DNA of 64,000 nucleotides from Owenia fusiformis (lineage: Eukaryota > Annelida > Polychaeta > Sabellida > Oweniidae): assembly GCA_903813345.2 (NCBI GenBank), contig CAIIXF020000005.1, forward strand, positions 41,643,394-41,707,393. The letters run 5' to 3'. Below are positions 51,237 to 63,800 of the stretch, one piece after another. How positions within the stretch are numbered: position 1 is the first letter of the stretch; each line of letters opens with the position of its first letter. Position numbers and translations under genes: made by a program. Under the pieces are notes generated by a model that saw only the letters and a list, made by a program, of their open reading frames with translations, was not told the DNA's origin and made no database searches.

Positions 51237-53259
51237 TTAGTCCCATACATTAATGTCTTTCTCCTTTTGTTTATAACTATGTATATTCCCATTCTCTTTG
51301 TTGCTGGGGGAATCCCCTTGGGTAGTTGAAGTTGGAGAGGGCTTTGGACTAGGGATACCTAGATCCATCACCAATTTAGGTGTATTTAAGGATTCCCCAT
51401 AATTTTGAAATGGTGCAAAACCTGTAGGCACCCCATGTTGTGGCTGGGGTACCCCACTGTTTGTAAAGTTCATAGATGGGACATTGTGAGCACCAGAGGG
51501 AAAGAGGAATGCCCGTGGACCCATAGGAGAGGCAATGAGGGGGCTAAGTATGGATTGCATTGTGGTTGGAGACATGCTTGTTTTAGGATACTCTGATCCT
51601 AGCATAGGACTGAAATAGTACCCCCCTTGTCGCTGTTCCATCATAGGGGTATAACCATAGGGGAAGGAGTATGGGAAAAAGGGACTGGCAAGGGTAAATG
51701 GACTACACATACCAGACTGGAGAACTGAATGTGTGGGTTTCACAGAGTCATTTGACTGGGAGGGAGTTCTGTAGCGTGTTGGGTTTGGATTGGGTTGAGC
51801 AAACTGGTGGCTTCCTTTACTGAGATCCAAAGGAGGTGGGAGTTTAGATGTTGAAACACTGACATTGTTGTTCTCTGTAAAGCTGCTATCACTATGGTTA
51901 CTCGAGAAACTGTCCTGAGATGTTGTATCCAGCATGTAATCTGCTGACTTTACCACTGTTTGAACTGGAGATCCCTCATTGCTAGGTGAACTTTGGTTGC
52001 TATGGAAACTGTTGTTGCTGGGTGATATTGTGTGCATTTGAGTAGCTCCAGTCATATTTAGTATGGGATTTTTGTTGAACTGGAAACTAGCACGGTTCGG
52101 TGTGTGTTGGTTGTTAGGCGGACTGTTGTTGCTATGGAGATGATTCTTTTGTGTTTTGGGTGTGCCAGCAGGTTTAGGTTGCACAGTCTTCAACTTTGCT
52201 TTGCCTCGTCGTAATCGAGACCTCTTGTTTTGAAACCAAACCTGAATGAAAAATCATATTCATAAGTATCACCAGTGAATTGGTTACATTCATGGAAAGT
52301 AAAATTGAAGTATGTGGGTGTCTAAAGTAAAAAAACATGTTTTTAATTTTTTGCAAAAGCCTAACAGAAACAATTTGATTGATTTCATGAAGAAGTTTGT
52401 AACTATACCTGTACTCTGGCTTCACTGATGCCTAATTCCTCAGCAAGTAGTTCCCGTGTATTGATATCTGGGTACTGGTCATGCGTAAATGATGCTTCTA
52501 GCCTCTCTATGGCTCTCTCAGAGAAATGAGTCCTGTCTCTTCGTCTGCGGCCAGTTGGCGGTCCAGCTGCCTCATTGTTGTTACCATTGTTGAACTTTTC
52601 TGGATAAATATAAGGGTTTTCATTTATCAAATAATTTTCCATATGTGTATACGAATACACATGTATCTCTAGACTGGGATGAATGCAATGAATAAACTGA
52701 GGAAACGTCTTGTAAATATAATGTCAATGAAACAGTTTTGCTGAACCTGGAATCACCCCAGACAGAACATGAGCTTAATTATCAGATCTTTTTAAAATAT
52801 GGAATATTAAACTGGTTTCACTATTTCTATAGAATAAAACTACTTACAGTGAACTTAATTTCTCAAAATAAGGTCCTCAGAGTTGTTAAATAAAAAGGAA
52901 GTCTAAATTATTTTCCTTGTTATAAATGCCCATGGGCCTCTTTTTTAGTATTGATAAAAGGTATTTTGGCTCATTGTGATATCTTTGATATGTAGTTAAG
53001 TTCTGAAATCAGATATTTAAAATATTCACTTACCATTCTGCAGAAGATGTGCATATGTCAAGGCATCACTGAATTGTCCAAGTTGCCCACTGCTTCCGTT
53101 GTTGTAAAAAACCATGCTAGCCATTTTCCTGAATTCTTGCTTACTTTTAGTTTTTTCAATGAGTATCTTATAGTGTGCTTTCTCTAACTGCTTTTTGTGA
53201 AGTGATTTATAATTTGATAATTTCTGCTTATATCTAAAACTGGAGTAATGTGAAGCCAT
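51237..53259 (-). CDS. PRD-like homeobox transcription factor
   Basis: Three exons on the minus strand, 53034-53259, 52409-52668 and 51237-52241, give about 496 residues. An in-frame TAA lies two codons before the start ATG. The acceptor of exon 2 could instead be at 52600 (also in frame), removing 23 residues. The homeodomain (about 117-176) runs RDRTHFSERAIERLEASFTH, then YPDINTRELLAEELGISEAR and VQVWFQNKRSRLRRGKAK. YPD-x-x-x-R and RVQVWFQN mark the PRD class with Gln50; Lys52 in place of the usual Arg and the SRLRR end are unusual, and I cannot assign an orthologue. No paired box or OAR motif is seen. PLDLS at 299-303 is a CtBP-binding consensus, suggesting repression. The rest is Ser/Asn/Pro-rich. 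Confidence 0.88.
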
Positions 53260-54200
53260 TGATTAGCTGACTTTTACAGAATACATTGTGACTTATTAAG
53301 ATTCTCAAAATTATGGACTCAAAATATTTTTGAAGCCATAAACAGTTTATCATCAAATTTGAAAACTTGCTTTCAGTTAAGTAAATTGTTTACATGGAAA
53401 GAGATAGTTGAACATAACATTATGTTACTTGTGAAACTTGTTTAGATAAGATGGATTATAAATGTGTCATCCAAATCATTTCACTAATTTATCTTTGAAG
53501 TTTAATCATCTGGATTATAGAACATCAAACAGTAAAACAATTTATACATTATCATTCGACCAACTAAAACGACAATAAAAAGAATGCAAAAGTAATTCTA
53601 TGTAATTCCTATAATTTCACTTTTAATTGCACATTTCACTAAAAAATTTTACACTACTATTTATAATATAGATTGATATCTAAATTAATAACATATATTG
53701 TCCCTTGAAATTTTGATAATCCCTTTGATCTTACTTTTTGGATAATTAATCCCTGTGATCTCAATTTTTGGATAATTAATCTCTGTGATCTCAATTTTTG
53801 GATAATTAATCTCTGTGATCTCAATTTTTGGATAATCCTAGGATTAACTTTTGTTTCATGTTTATTAAAGGCTTATGCTGGTTGGAGTTGTATTTGAATT
53901 TAAGAATTGATTGATCCCAAACCCATTTTATTCTATGACCATACTGTATTGTTCATAGGATGGGGTGGACTTCAAAGTTGTCAAGCAATTCATTCACAAT
54001 GGTGAAACGGAGTATAAAAGGGTAAAGCATCATTTTGGACACACTACCAGACCTGGTTAGATTCAAGGAAAGTTCAATTTCATCCAGTATGTCTGCATTG
54101 TAATGACTCGTGAATCAAGAGACAATTAAAGACTGTCATATTTTTGACCATGACAACTGCATATCCAAAAGAATAATTACAGCAATATACATTAGACATA
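53260..54200. other. 5' flank of the PRD-like gene
   Basis: Presumed promoter side of the homeobox gene. AT-rich, no TATA box I can single out; it contains the 30-base tandem repeat described separately. Confidence 0.4.
53711..53840. repeat. 30-base tandem repeat
   Basis: About four copies of a 30-base unit, GATAATTAATCTCTGTGATC followed by TCAATTTTTG, starting at 53741, 53771 and 53801 with a degenerate first copy. Each carries a TAATTA homeodomain-type core. It lies about 500 bases upstream of the PRD-like start codon. Confidence 0.9.
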
Positions 54201-54204
54201 ACAT

Positions 54205-55925
54205 ACAATGTAAATGAGAAAATAAGATTCTCTTTTTAGAAAATAAGTCCGATTTTTTAAAGTGTGTCAAGAGGGATCCTAGTCCATGATTTTTTGGAGA
54301 GATGGATTGATGATTTTTTATGTCACCACCAAAAGTGGTGACATATTGTTATGGTCTCCGTTTTTTTGCGACGGCGGTTGGCGTCCGGCGGTTGGTGGTT
54401 GGCGTCCGGCGGTTGGCGTCTGTAACAATTTCTTACAACTTCCTATAACTTAACAAATACTGTTTAGACTGACTTCAATTTTTTTCTAAATTATCTACAT
54501 GTTCTCAGAAGTTCAAATCTGACTTTAGATTTGACATTTGACCTTCAATGACCTTCTCAAGGTCAAAAAGGTCTTTTTTCAACTTGCTTCACATTGACTA
54601 AATTTTTTTTCAAAATCATCTACATGTTCTCAGAAATTCAAATCTGACTTTAGATTTGACTTTAGATTTGACATTTGACCTTCAATGACCTTCTCAAAGT
54701 CAAAAAAGGTCAAAAAGGTCTGTTTTCAACTTGCTTCAAATTGACTAAATTTTTTTTTCAAAATCATCTACGTGTTCTCAGAAATTCAAATCTGACTTTA
54801 GATTTGACATTTGACCTTCAATGACCTTCTCAAAGTCAAAAAAGGTCAAAAAGGTCTTTTTTCAACTTGCTTCAAATTGACTAATTTTTTTTTCAAAATC
54901 ATCTACATGTTCTCAGAAATTCAAATCTGACTTAAGATTTGACATTTGACCTTCAATGACCTTCTCAATGTCAAAAAAGGTCAAAAAGGTCTTTTTTCAT
55001 CTTGCTTCAAATTAACTAAATTTTTTTTTCAAAATCATCTACATGTTCTCAGAAATTCAAATATGACTTTAGATTTGACATTTGACCTTCAATGACCTTC
55101 TCAAGGTCAAAAAGGTCTTTTTTCAACTTGCTTCAAATTGACTAATTTTTTTTTCAAAATCATCTACATGTTCTCAGAAATTCAAATCTGACTTAAGATT
55201 TGACATTTGACCTTTAATGACCTTCTCAAGGTCAAAAAAGGTCAAAAAGGTCTGATTTCAACTTGCTTTAAATTGACCAAATTTTTTTTTCAAAATCATC
55301 TACATCTTTTCAGAAGTTCAAATTTGACTTTTACAAGTTCTCAGAAGTTCAAATCTGACTTTAGATTTGACCTTTGACCTTCAATGACCTTCTCAAGGTC
55401 AAAAAGGTCTTTTTTAAACTTGCTTCAAATTGACTAATTTTTTTTTCAAAATCATCTACATGTTCTCAGAAGTTCAAATCTGACTTTAGATTTGACATTT
55501 GACCTTCAATGACCTTTTCAAGGTCAAAAAGCTCTTTTTTCAACTTGCTTCAAATTTACTTAATTTTTTTTTCAAAATCATCTACATGTTCTCAGAAGTT
55601 CAAATCTGACTTTACATTTGACATTTGACCTTCAATGACCTTCTCAATGTCAAAAAAAGTCAAAGAGGTATTTTTTCAACTTGCTTCAAATTGACGAATT
55701 TTTTTTTCAAAATCATCTTCATGTTCTAAGAAGTTCAAATCAAACCTTCTTAAGGTCAAAAGGTATTTTCCAACTTGCTTTAAATTGACCAAATTGTTTT
55801 AGGTGGTGACATTTTGTCATGTTAATGCCTTGTTTTATTATCCTGGGGACCTCACTTTGAGGAAAGCATATTATCTAAATAAGAAATGCTGTATTTATGG
55901 TGAGAAAATACTCATGGTTAAGATT
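54205..55925. mobile_element. Foldback family A, copy 3 (partial, interrupted)
   Basis: 54205-54318 (AAAATAAGATTCTCTTTTTA, then TCCATGATTTTTTGGAGAG) and 55826-55925 (ATCCTGGGGACCTCACTTT, then ATACTCATGGTTAAGAT) are the two halves of the right arm of the family at 11359 and 27167. They are split by the insertion at 54319-55825. The left arm is missing. Confidence 0.7.
54319..55825. mobile_element. TGTCACCACC-type element carrying a 130-150-base tandem array
   Basis: Begins TGTCACCACCAAAAGTGGTG and ends near AGGTGGTGACATTTTGTCAT. After a GC-rich head (GGCGGTTGGCGTCCGGCGG), about nine to ten imperfect units fill 54470-55760: TTCAACTTGCTTCAAATTGA, CAAAATCATCTACATGTTCT, then TTTGACCTTCAATGACCTTC and TCAAGGTCAAAAAGGTC. 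It was inserted into an older family A foldback. Confidence 0.8.
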
Positions 55926-56700
55926 GTCCAGCTTGATTGAAACTTGGAAGCTTGGTAAATTTCCACACTCAAATTATAAATTGAATTTTTATTGCTTCAA
56001 TATAGACACTAGCTGTCTTCGAACACAGCATTACTTTCAGTCAAGAGGCAAAGTCCATTTCTTTGCCAGTCCATTGGGTCTTTATCTACAGAAGAGGTGC
56101 TTATCTTCTAAGGGATTCACCCCTTTAATTTTAATAACAAAAAGACAATGTGTATTTCCATAGGAATAATAATATATCATCTATATTTAACATCTAATGT
56201 AGTTTTTACAAATATAATAATATATGAAAATAAAATATAGTATCAACAAATAGTTGTACATAAATATTGGTCATCATGTTCACGATGCCATGGTGGAGAA
56301 ATAGTGAAATGTATATAACAATATTAACAAGAGTTTAACCAATAGCATGCAGATACAGAGTCCTGCATCAAGTGCCACCCTTTGCTTTATTTCGCCACTT
56401 ATGGCAGGTAGCACATGGATTTCTGAAGGAGTCTAAGAACAACACCTGAGGTTCAATTTGTCATTTTCAGTGCTATTTTCACCACTTCTGACAAAAACAA
56501 CTTGTTTATTTTTTTCATAAAATGTTTTGATGAGCCTGGTGGATGATTCATAATTTATACGATTCCACATTATTTCCCAACCATGGATATTCTGAACATA
56601 ACTACACAAAACACAATTTTTATAAACAATTTATAAATAAACACAAAACTGATATTAGGGATGCAAGTTCTTATACAATTTCTGACAACATGAGGCCTTT

Positions 56701-56793
56701 ACAATATGTGAATGACAACAATAAGTGAATGGCAACAATATGTGAATGACAACAATATGTGAATGACAACAATATGTGAATGACAACAATATG
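56701..56793. repeat. 17-base tandem repeat
   Basis: About five copies of TGTGAATGACAACAATA with minor variants (AAGTGAATGGCAACAATA). Confidence 0.9.
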
Positions 56794-57616
56794 CGATAAA
56801 TGTAAGTTTTTCATTGCTGGCTAAATCTTAACATCTAGAATATCCCATAACATGAAATGACATTCAAAATTGCTTAAGATCTATTTTTTCAAATAATTAA
56901 GCAATCTTTCACAACACTTTTGTAAACAGTCTATGGCAGAGCTCTATAAACTGGCCTTGGGATAATTACCCAATTGAGCATATTTTCTGGGACAATGCGA
57001 AAGACTGTCTCCACAAATATGTCACTTTTTGAAGCCATGTTAAGTGGCATGTATTCTTGCATCAAGTTTGTGGTATTCCTTCACCTCACATATTTCAACA
57101 AGTGTTTGAACTCAAGTTTGAGATATGCTAATGAGATATGAGCGTGAGTCACAAGGTCTTTAGATTCTCCAATTTTTTCTGTATTTCCACAACAAGAATT
57201 AAAACTAAAATTTGAGATAAAAGTGTGAGAGGAGTAGCACGGGGACTTTACATAAGTAGTAACCTTGTGAATACCAAGAGCATCAAATTGATGTAACTTT
57301 GACAAAACTCCAATTTACACAAAATTATGTCTTAAAATGTGTGACATGGGTCTGTCTTCACTTTTCTTAAAGCGAACATGGCATTTTTGTATATTAGTTA
57401 TCGAGAAAATAAATGGAAAAATGCTCTAATCTTGTAACTAAAAAGATTAAACCATTGGTTTTTCCCATATCTTCACCACCATCATAAGTTCCTTTAATCT
57501 GTTTTATACCAAAGTGACATATTTTAAACTGTCCTTGCATGTACATATAGTGTTTTAAACTCATTCACATTTACAGATGCTAAATGACTCATTAAGTCTG
57601 ATACGCTATACATATA

Positions 57617-57622
57617 TTTTAT
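57617..57622 (-). terminator. Possible polyadenylation signal of VGLL4
   Basis: A minus-strand AATAAA lies 215 bases beyond the VGLL4 stop codon. AATAAA is common by chance in such AT-rich DNA, so this is tentative. Confidence 0.3.
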
Positions 57623-57836
57623 TTGAATTATTTTGGATTTCTAGATATTGCAACAATTATATTTACATACATAAAGACATATATTCATGCATACAACACC
57701 ATTAAATAACCACTTTACCCATGCATTCAGATTCTACACACCATTCACATTTTGATTAAATCAGGATTTAATGAATCCATCTAGGTATAATCCGCCATTT
57801 AGACAACACTTTTAATTCCCCAATTTAGACATATAC

Positions 57837-60800
57837 TCAAACAGACAAAACCGTTTGATGTGACCCCGAGGGGGGTGGTCTTGAGAGTGGGGGAGAGTGA
57901 GTAGGGGGTGGAGAATTACTAGGAGAGGACTCCCCACTTCCTGCCTTGTCCTTGATTTTTAACCATGTTGTTCCCAAAGCTTTTGCAAAATGATCATCCA
58001 CAGAGTCCATTTTCATGTTCAAGGAGTCCTCCTGTTCGTGATTGATCTTTGACCAAGTGTTCTCACCAAGAGCTTTCTTGAAATGGTCATCTACAGAGCC
58101 TGGAAGAAGTCAAAACTAAAAGTCAATGTTCTTTAAATGCTTTTGAAATGGTCATCTACAGAACCTGGAAGAAGTCAAAACTAAAAGTCAATGTTCTTTA
58201 AATGCTTTTGAAATTGTCATCTACAGAACCTGGAAGAAGTCAAAACTAAAAGTCAATGTTCTTTAAATGCTTTTGAAATGGTCATCTACAGAACCTGGAA
58301 CAAGTCAAAACTCAATATCAATGTTTTTTAAATGTTTCCACAAATATATACATTTGTCACGTTGAAGCTTCATCCAAATACAATGCTTCATTTTGATTGG
58401 TTAATCAGAACTATTCCAACTTTATCAATACTACATCAATTCACAAACAGTGAATTATTATGCTAGGTCTATTATGATCTTTATTTTAAATATTATGTTC
58501 ACTATTGTATTCTCTATTCTAAAGAGCTTTATAAAAGAAATAAAAGATGGAATGTTTAAAATGTCTCTGTCAGGTCAAATAGATGTCACTATACATGTAT
58601 GTAATAATATGTAAAAATATGATTTTTTATGATGTAAAATAATAGCTGTCATAAAATATTTGAGTATCATTACAGAATTAAAAAAGTAAAATGAACTACT
58701 ATGAGACACATGCACTTTTAAAAACAAGCATTTTGATATCAAAGAAGGTATTAGGGGTAGTGTATTAGGAATCCTTGCATTTTTACACCAAATAACTTAT
58801 TTCAACCGATTCCAAGCTTTATGAACATGAGTATATAAAAGAACATACCTGATATTGAAACTTGGTGTAGTGAGGGTGATGTGACTGATGTGGGGGAGGG
58901 GGTACGTCCTGAGGGGGTTGGGGAGGAAGGTTTGGAGCGTATCTCAGTGTAACGTGCCCCTAGTGATCTCCTAAAATGCTCCTCTATGTCCGGGTCACAG
59001 AACTCGACTGAAATCAAAATAAGAATCATGAAATATGTAATTTGTAGAATTGTGAAAACTACAATTAATAAATCAGAACACTAGGTAAGTAACAATAGAA
59101 AAATCGCTCGAATTAAACTTAAATATTCATCAATCTCAATACAAGTCGGTAAAAACATGAAAAATTATATATTTACAAATAAACTGAAAATCATCATCAA
59201 TTGAAAATAAAAGGCCAACTATAAAAGTACATCAGTCAAGGAATGTGGCTGCTAACCTAGACATGAACTGAAATCTGATTCTTTACAATAAATATTTTTT
59301 AAGAATGCCCAAGTATGACAACTAATGAAACCGATACTTGTACTTCTTTTTGTTAAGATGTTTAAATATTGCATGAAGACCACCAGTTTAAATAGATATC
59401 ATTTATTATTCCATAAATAAACAACAAAAAACTTTCTCTAATTTTATATTTTTCAAACCATGACAATATGATGACTTAAAGGGTTACAAAAGATCAAAAC
59501 ATTCCCATTAGGCATTTTATAGGCATCAAGTTATTTTAAAAGAGTCAATTATTTTGATGTATTACCCATAGGGTCAAGGTCAAAATTTACTGTACATGTT
59601 TTTTATAGCATTCCTCACCCTAACTTTTCACCTTTCAGAGGGACATTTAGAAAGTCTGCCATGGTAAATTGGCATGGGGAAGCAAGATGTATCACCCCCT
59701 TATTCAAGAGGATATTATCTCCTTGCAGAGATTTGAGGAAACAACAGTATTTTGCACCTGAGAGGAGATAACAAAGATTCCAATAGAGTGACTCACAGGC
59801 TCAAAATCCAGGAGGAAATCTTCAAACATATCAAATTTAATAAAGTTCTTCTGAATAAATCGAATTGTAATTAGGCCTAATGTTTACCGCCTACAGGTCA
59901 AGTTAGCCCTTATTAAAAGTCAAAGTGCAAAATATATTATGATTGATTTATAATTTGTGCAAATATGCTACTAATTGATATTAATACAGAGACACTAAGT
60001 GAGGTTGTTTACAGATTGTATAAAATTATAAAGGAACCATTTTACTTAAAAGCACTAGCGATTTTTCTTTTATCAATAAATCACAAATGAGAAAACAAAT
60101 ACTATGTTACGCAATCAAAGTCTTAATGAAATCAATACAAGTAGGAGGTAGGTATAAGAGCCTAAGTTAGTTCAGTCTTCCTCAATTAGAGTTCCTCTAC
60201 TAGATGGTTATTTTAGTTAGTTTTACTTGGCAAGTAAACAAGATACAGACAGCTTTATTTAAAGCATGTGACATATTTCTCACTTTTCTTTAGCCAAAGT
60301 TATTTAAGAGTGGGTGGGTTTATATTATAACCACCAAAATATGCAGCACCCTCAATTCATAGTTCTATTCAAAATGGAATTTACAACTCAAAAGGTCATT
60401 ACTTCTGAAGGGTTAAGATTTATGCTTGTTAAAAAAATATGCAAAAATGCGAAGAAAGTGTAGGAAATGTGGAAAGCCCAGCCCTACCTGATGTGATTCC
60501 CCGAGAGGTATTAATTGTGATGTCGTCTTTCAGTGGCGCACATGTGATCACAGATTTCCGATGATTTTTTTCACTTTGAGAATGTGTATCAGTATTACTA
60601 TTGGTCTGCATGTTCTGCATGCTCAGGTTTAGAGGACCAGTTGGACTAAGGGCCTCAGGACTCAGTGGTGGGGTATCGTTGCTATGGCGCCTGTGTGATG
60701 TCACTGTGGTTGTCATGGTAGCTGTTGGGAGTGTTAGGTAAGATGTAGTGGCTAAAGGTGGTGGTGGTAGATAGCTAGGGTTGACATACAGTCTAGATGA

Positions 60801-63800
60801 CTGTGGCAATGCTTGAGGCGCAGTTGGCTGATAGCCATCGGGAAATGTGGTAAATTGCCTGAAAATACAAAAAATTGCATATTATACATCCAAAATGTAT
60901 TGCATTCAGGCTGTTCACATGAACATGACATGGGAAAATATTTCAAAATATTTTGTGCAAATTCTTTTCCCTGGACAAAATATACAAAGTTTTGCACAAT
61001 TTACACGAATATGACAGTAATTTAAGTTGCTCAAGTTACTGTTTCATTATATTTTAAATGACTTAATTCAACATGACAAATGTAATTGAACTTCTCCATC
61101 AATCATTTCAAACTGCCCCACCCTAAGAAAGATCAAGACGACACAAGAGGTCTTCACCCCACAAATACCTTGCCTGTTATGGTATCTTTACACAATAAGC
61201 TAATACCCCTTGATCCAATCAAAACCATATGACAATAACCAACCAATCAAAACATGAGAAAATTGTATCAAGTCCCGAGTATTATGGGATTGATGTGGCA
61301 CACCTGGAATTTGTAAATGATCATGAGGCTATCAGTAGGCAGGTTGATTACTAAGAGATTATCAGGGAGCAGGTGGAAGAATGCTGCAGCAGAAAATGGT
61401 ATCCAAGGAATGCCTGGGAACGCAAGAAACAAAAAATGTACGTAAGCAAGCAAGCATTTCTGACATCATCATTTAGACGTCAGAGATGTGTATCACTATC
61501 AGTTAAACCTGATAGATAATGAGAGAAAATGATGAACAGTTTACAGACAAACAACATACCAAGGTTGAACAGGAAAAGCAAATAGAAATATTCGTCATAT
61601 TTAAGCAGATGTAGGATTGTATGCAACACCTGAGACTTTGATTACTATAGGGGGAGTGGGTTGAGAACTAGGGAGAGGGGGGGGGGGGGGTGAGAAGAAG
61701 AGGGGGGAGAACTAGGGGGAACAAAGTGAATTCTTAAGCTTCCTCATCCTAGCAATAGTCAAATAAGACTTCCAGCAATACAGAGGTTGCACAAACCAAA
61801 TTATTAAACTACAATTTTACAACACCAATGCTGCATATTTTTAAGAATCCTGCAGTTTTCCAGTCTGTGTGGGGTAAAGAACATGATGTGAAAGATTTTC
61901 ACACATAAGAACATGATAAGCATAGTGTTTTCAATCTAGCTATGAGCCACTTATTCCTTTCAACATCAGGAATTCCAATATTAAAATCTTTCACACATTC
62001 AGTGATAAGATACTCCGCAAAGGATAATTAGTGAACTGAGCTTAACAGTGAGGAGGTTAAAAGTCTGCTGAAAAACCACATATCATGATTCATACACTCA
62101 ATGGTACCCTTTGAAAAGTATAATATCATCTATACTCTTCAAATTAGAGAAATTCTTGAATTTTTATATCTACTCAGTAGCCTAAAAATCAGTTTAGCTA
62201 TAATTCTTTTTATAATCAAACTCTCAAAAACCCTATAAAAGCTGCATTTGAGGTTGTTAAGATCAGGATTAAAACTGTGAAATAGACAAAAGGTAGTATA
62301 ACTGACTGGTAGTGCTTGACTGAAACTTAGTGGGTAATTACTTCAGTTATTTCCCTTATCTGCCGACTTCAATCACTTCAATCTAACACATGAAAGAATG
62401 CCTGGCTCGCTGACTGGATGTATATTACGTGAGGAATGCAACATAAAGGAAAAGTCAGGGGTACCTGACCTATTGTTGCAACCAGTGAGAGGAAATATAT
62501 TTTCTTGACACCTAAAGGAAAGCACTTGACCATTACTATGAAGAGGCTTGCCAGAGCTGTTAAATGAAGGGAAAGCTCTTAACTCTTTTAAAGACTCCTC
62601 TTAAAGTTGAACTTTGCCTCAGTTTTAAAATCTTAAACAAGGCATTACATACAAAATGTCACTACCTACCATTTGCTACCATGCCAAACACCAACCAATG
62701 AATGCTGAATGACCAACCACCATCCAAAGAAAAGTTGGAGACCATAACAATGGAGAGGTTAAGCTAACGATGTTTTTCACAACGTAACCGTGAACGCAAA
62801 GGTACAAAAATTAACAAAGGAATGTATCGAGCGCTCATAGTTTTATGCGCGCTTAGTCTACTTCAGATACTCTTTCAGCTTCAGAGTTTCGGGTTTAGAA
62901 CGGGAGATTTGAAATTTTTACGTTGGGTCAACAGGAACCATTTTACTCGTGTCTATTGAACACTATGCTGTCAATTTTGATTTCGATGCACAGTTGAATT
63001 CTTGCTGAACACGATGATGTATGTCATGCATGATTTAGCGCCAAAAATCTTACGAAACGAGCTCATTTAAAATATGTATTACAAAACCAGCTATAAAACC
63101 GCATCAATGACATACTATAGAATCATTACACGCTATGGTGTAGTCTAAACAAACACTGGATTTGAACGGCTATTTATATGAGAAGGCTACATGAATTTGT
63201 ATATGGTCGAGTGATACGTACAGGTTCAGTTTCAATTATATATGCAAAGCTTAACCTCTCCACTATGTCACCACTTGTGTTGGTGATGAAATAGAATTAG
63301 ATAAAAAAAATTAATTTTCTTTAAAAAATTAATTTTCTTTAAAATACAAGAATTCTTTTCTTATTTTTATGCAAGTTTTCTTGTAGGAAAATTAAACCAC
63401 TTTTTGTTGAAGAACGATTGCCTCTTTGCAGACCTTTGAGACTGATCTTTGTAAAAAGGATGATAAAAACTGTTCTTTAATCCAGATTAAAGAAGCTAAT
63501 GATATCATGTACGATACATCTCAATAACGAGGAAATGCCACCAGTGAAACCACAAAATCTGCATTGCAACCTCACATAGGTCAACATATCCCATGTGATG
63601 ATCGTGATGATGAGTGACTAAATGTTTGTGGCCCTGAAGCACAACATTCTGAAACTCAATACATCTTACGATTTTTGGCTTACACTTACGTTTGTGTGCC
63701 GGCTGTTTGTGTTCCAGCGCATTTCTTGATATTAAATTGTTGCGTTCTCTCGGGATCAAAATTGAGAGATTGCGGTAGTTCGGTTCTTCCTATATGTCTC

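Noticed and set aside
61268-61453. Possible extra VGLL4 exon (about 61308-61412, minus strand) with good acceptor and donor
   Set aside because: Joined in the phase set by the preceding exon it hits a stop; the preceding exon joins the 60858 acceptor perfectly without it.
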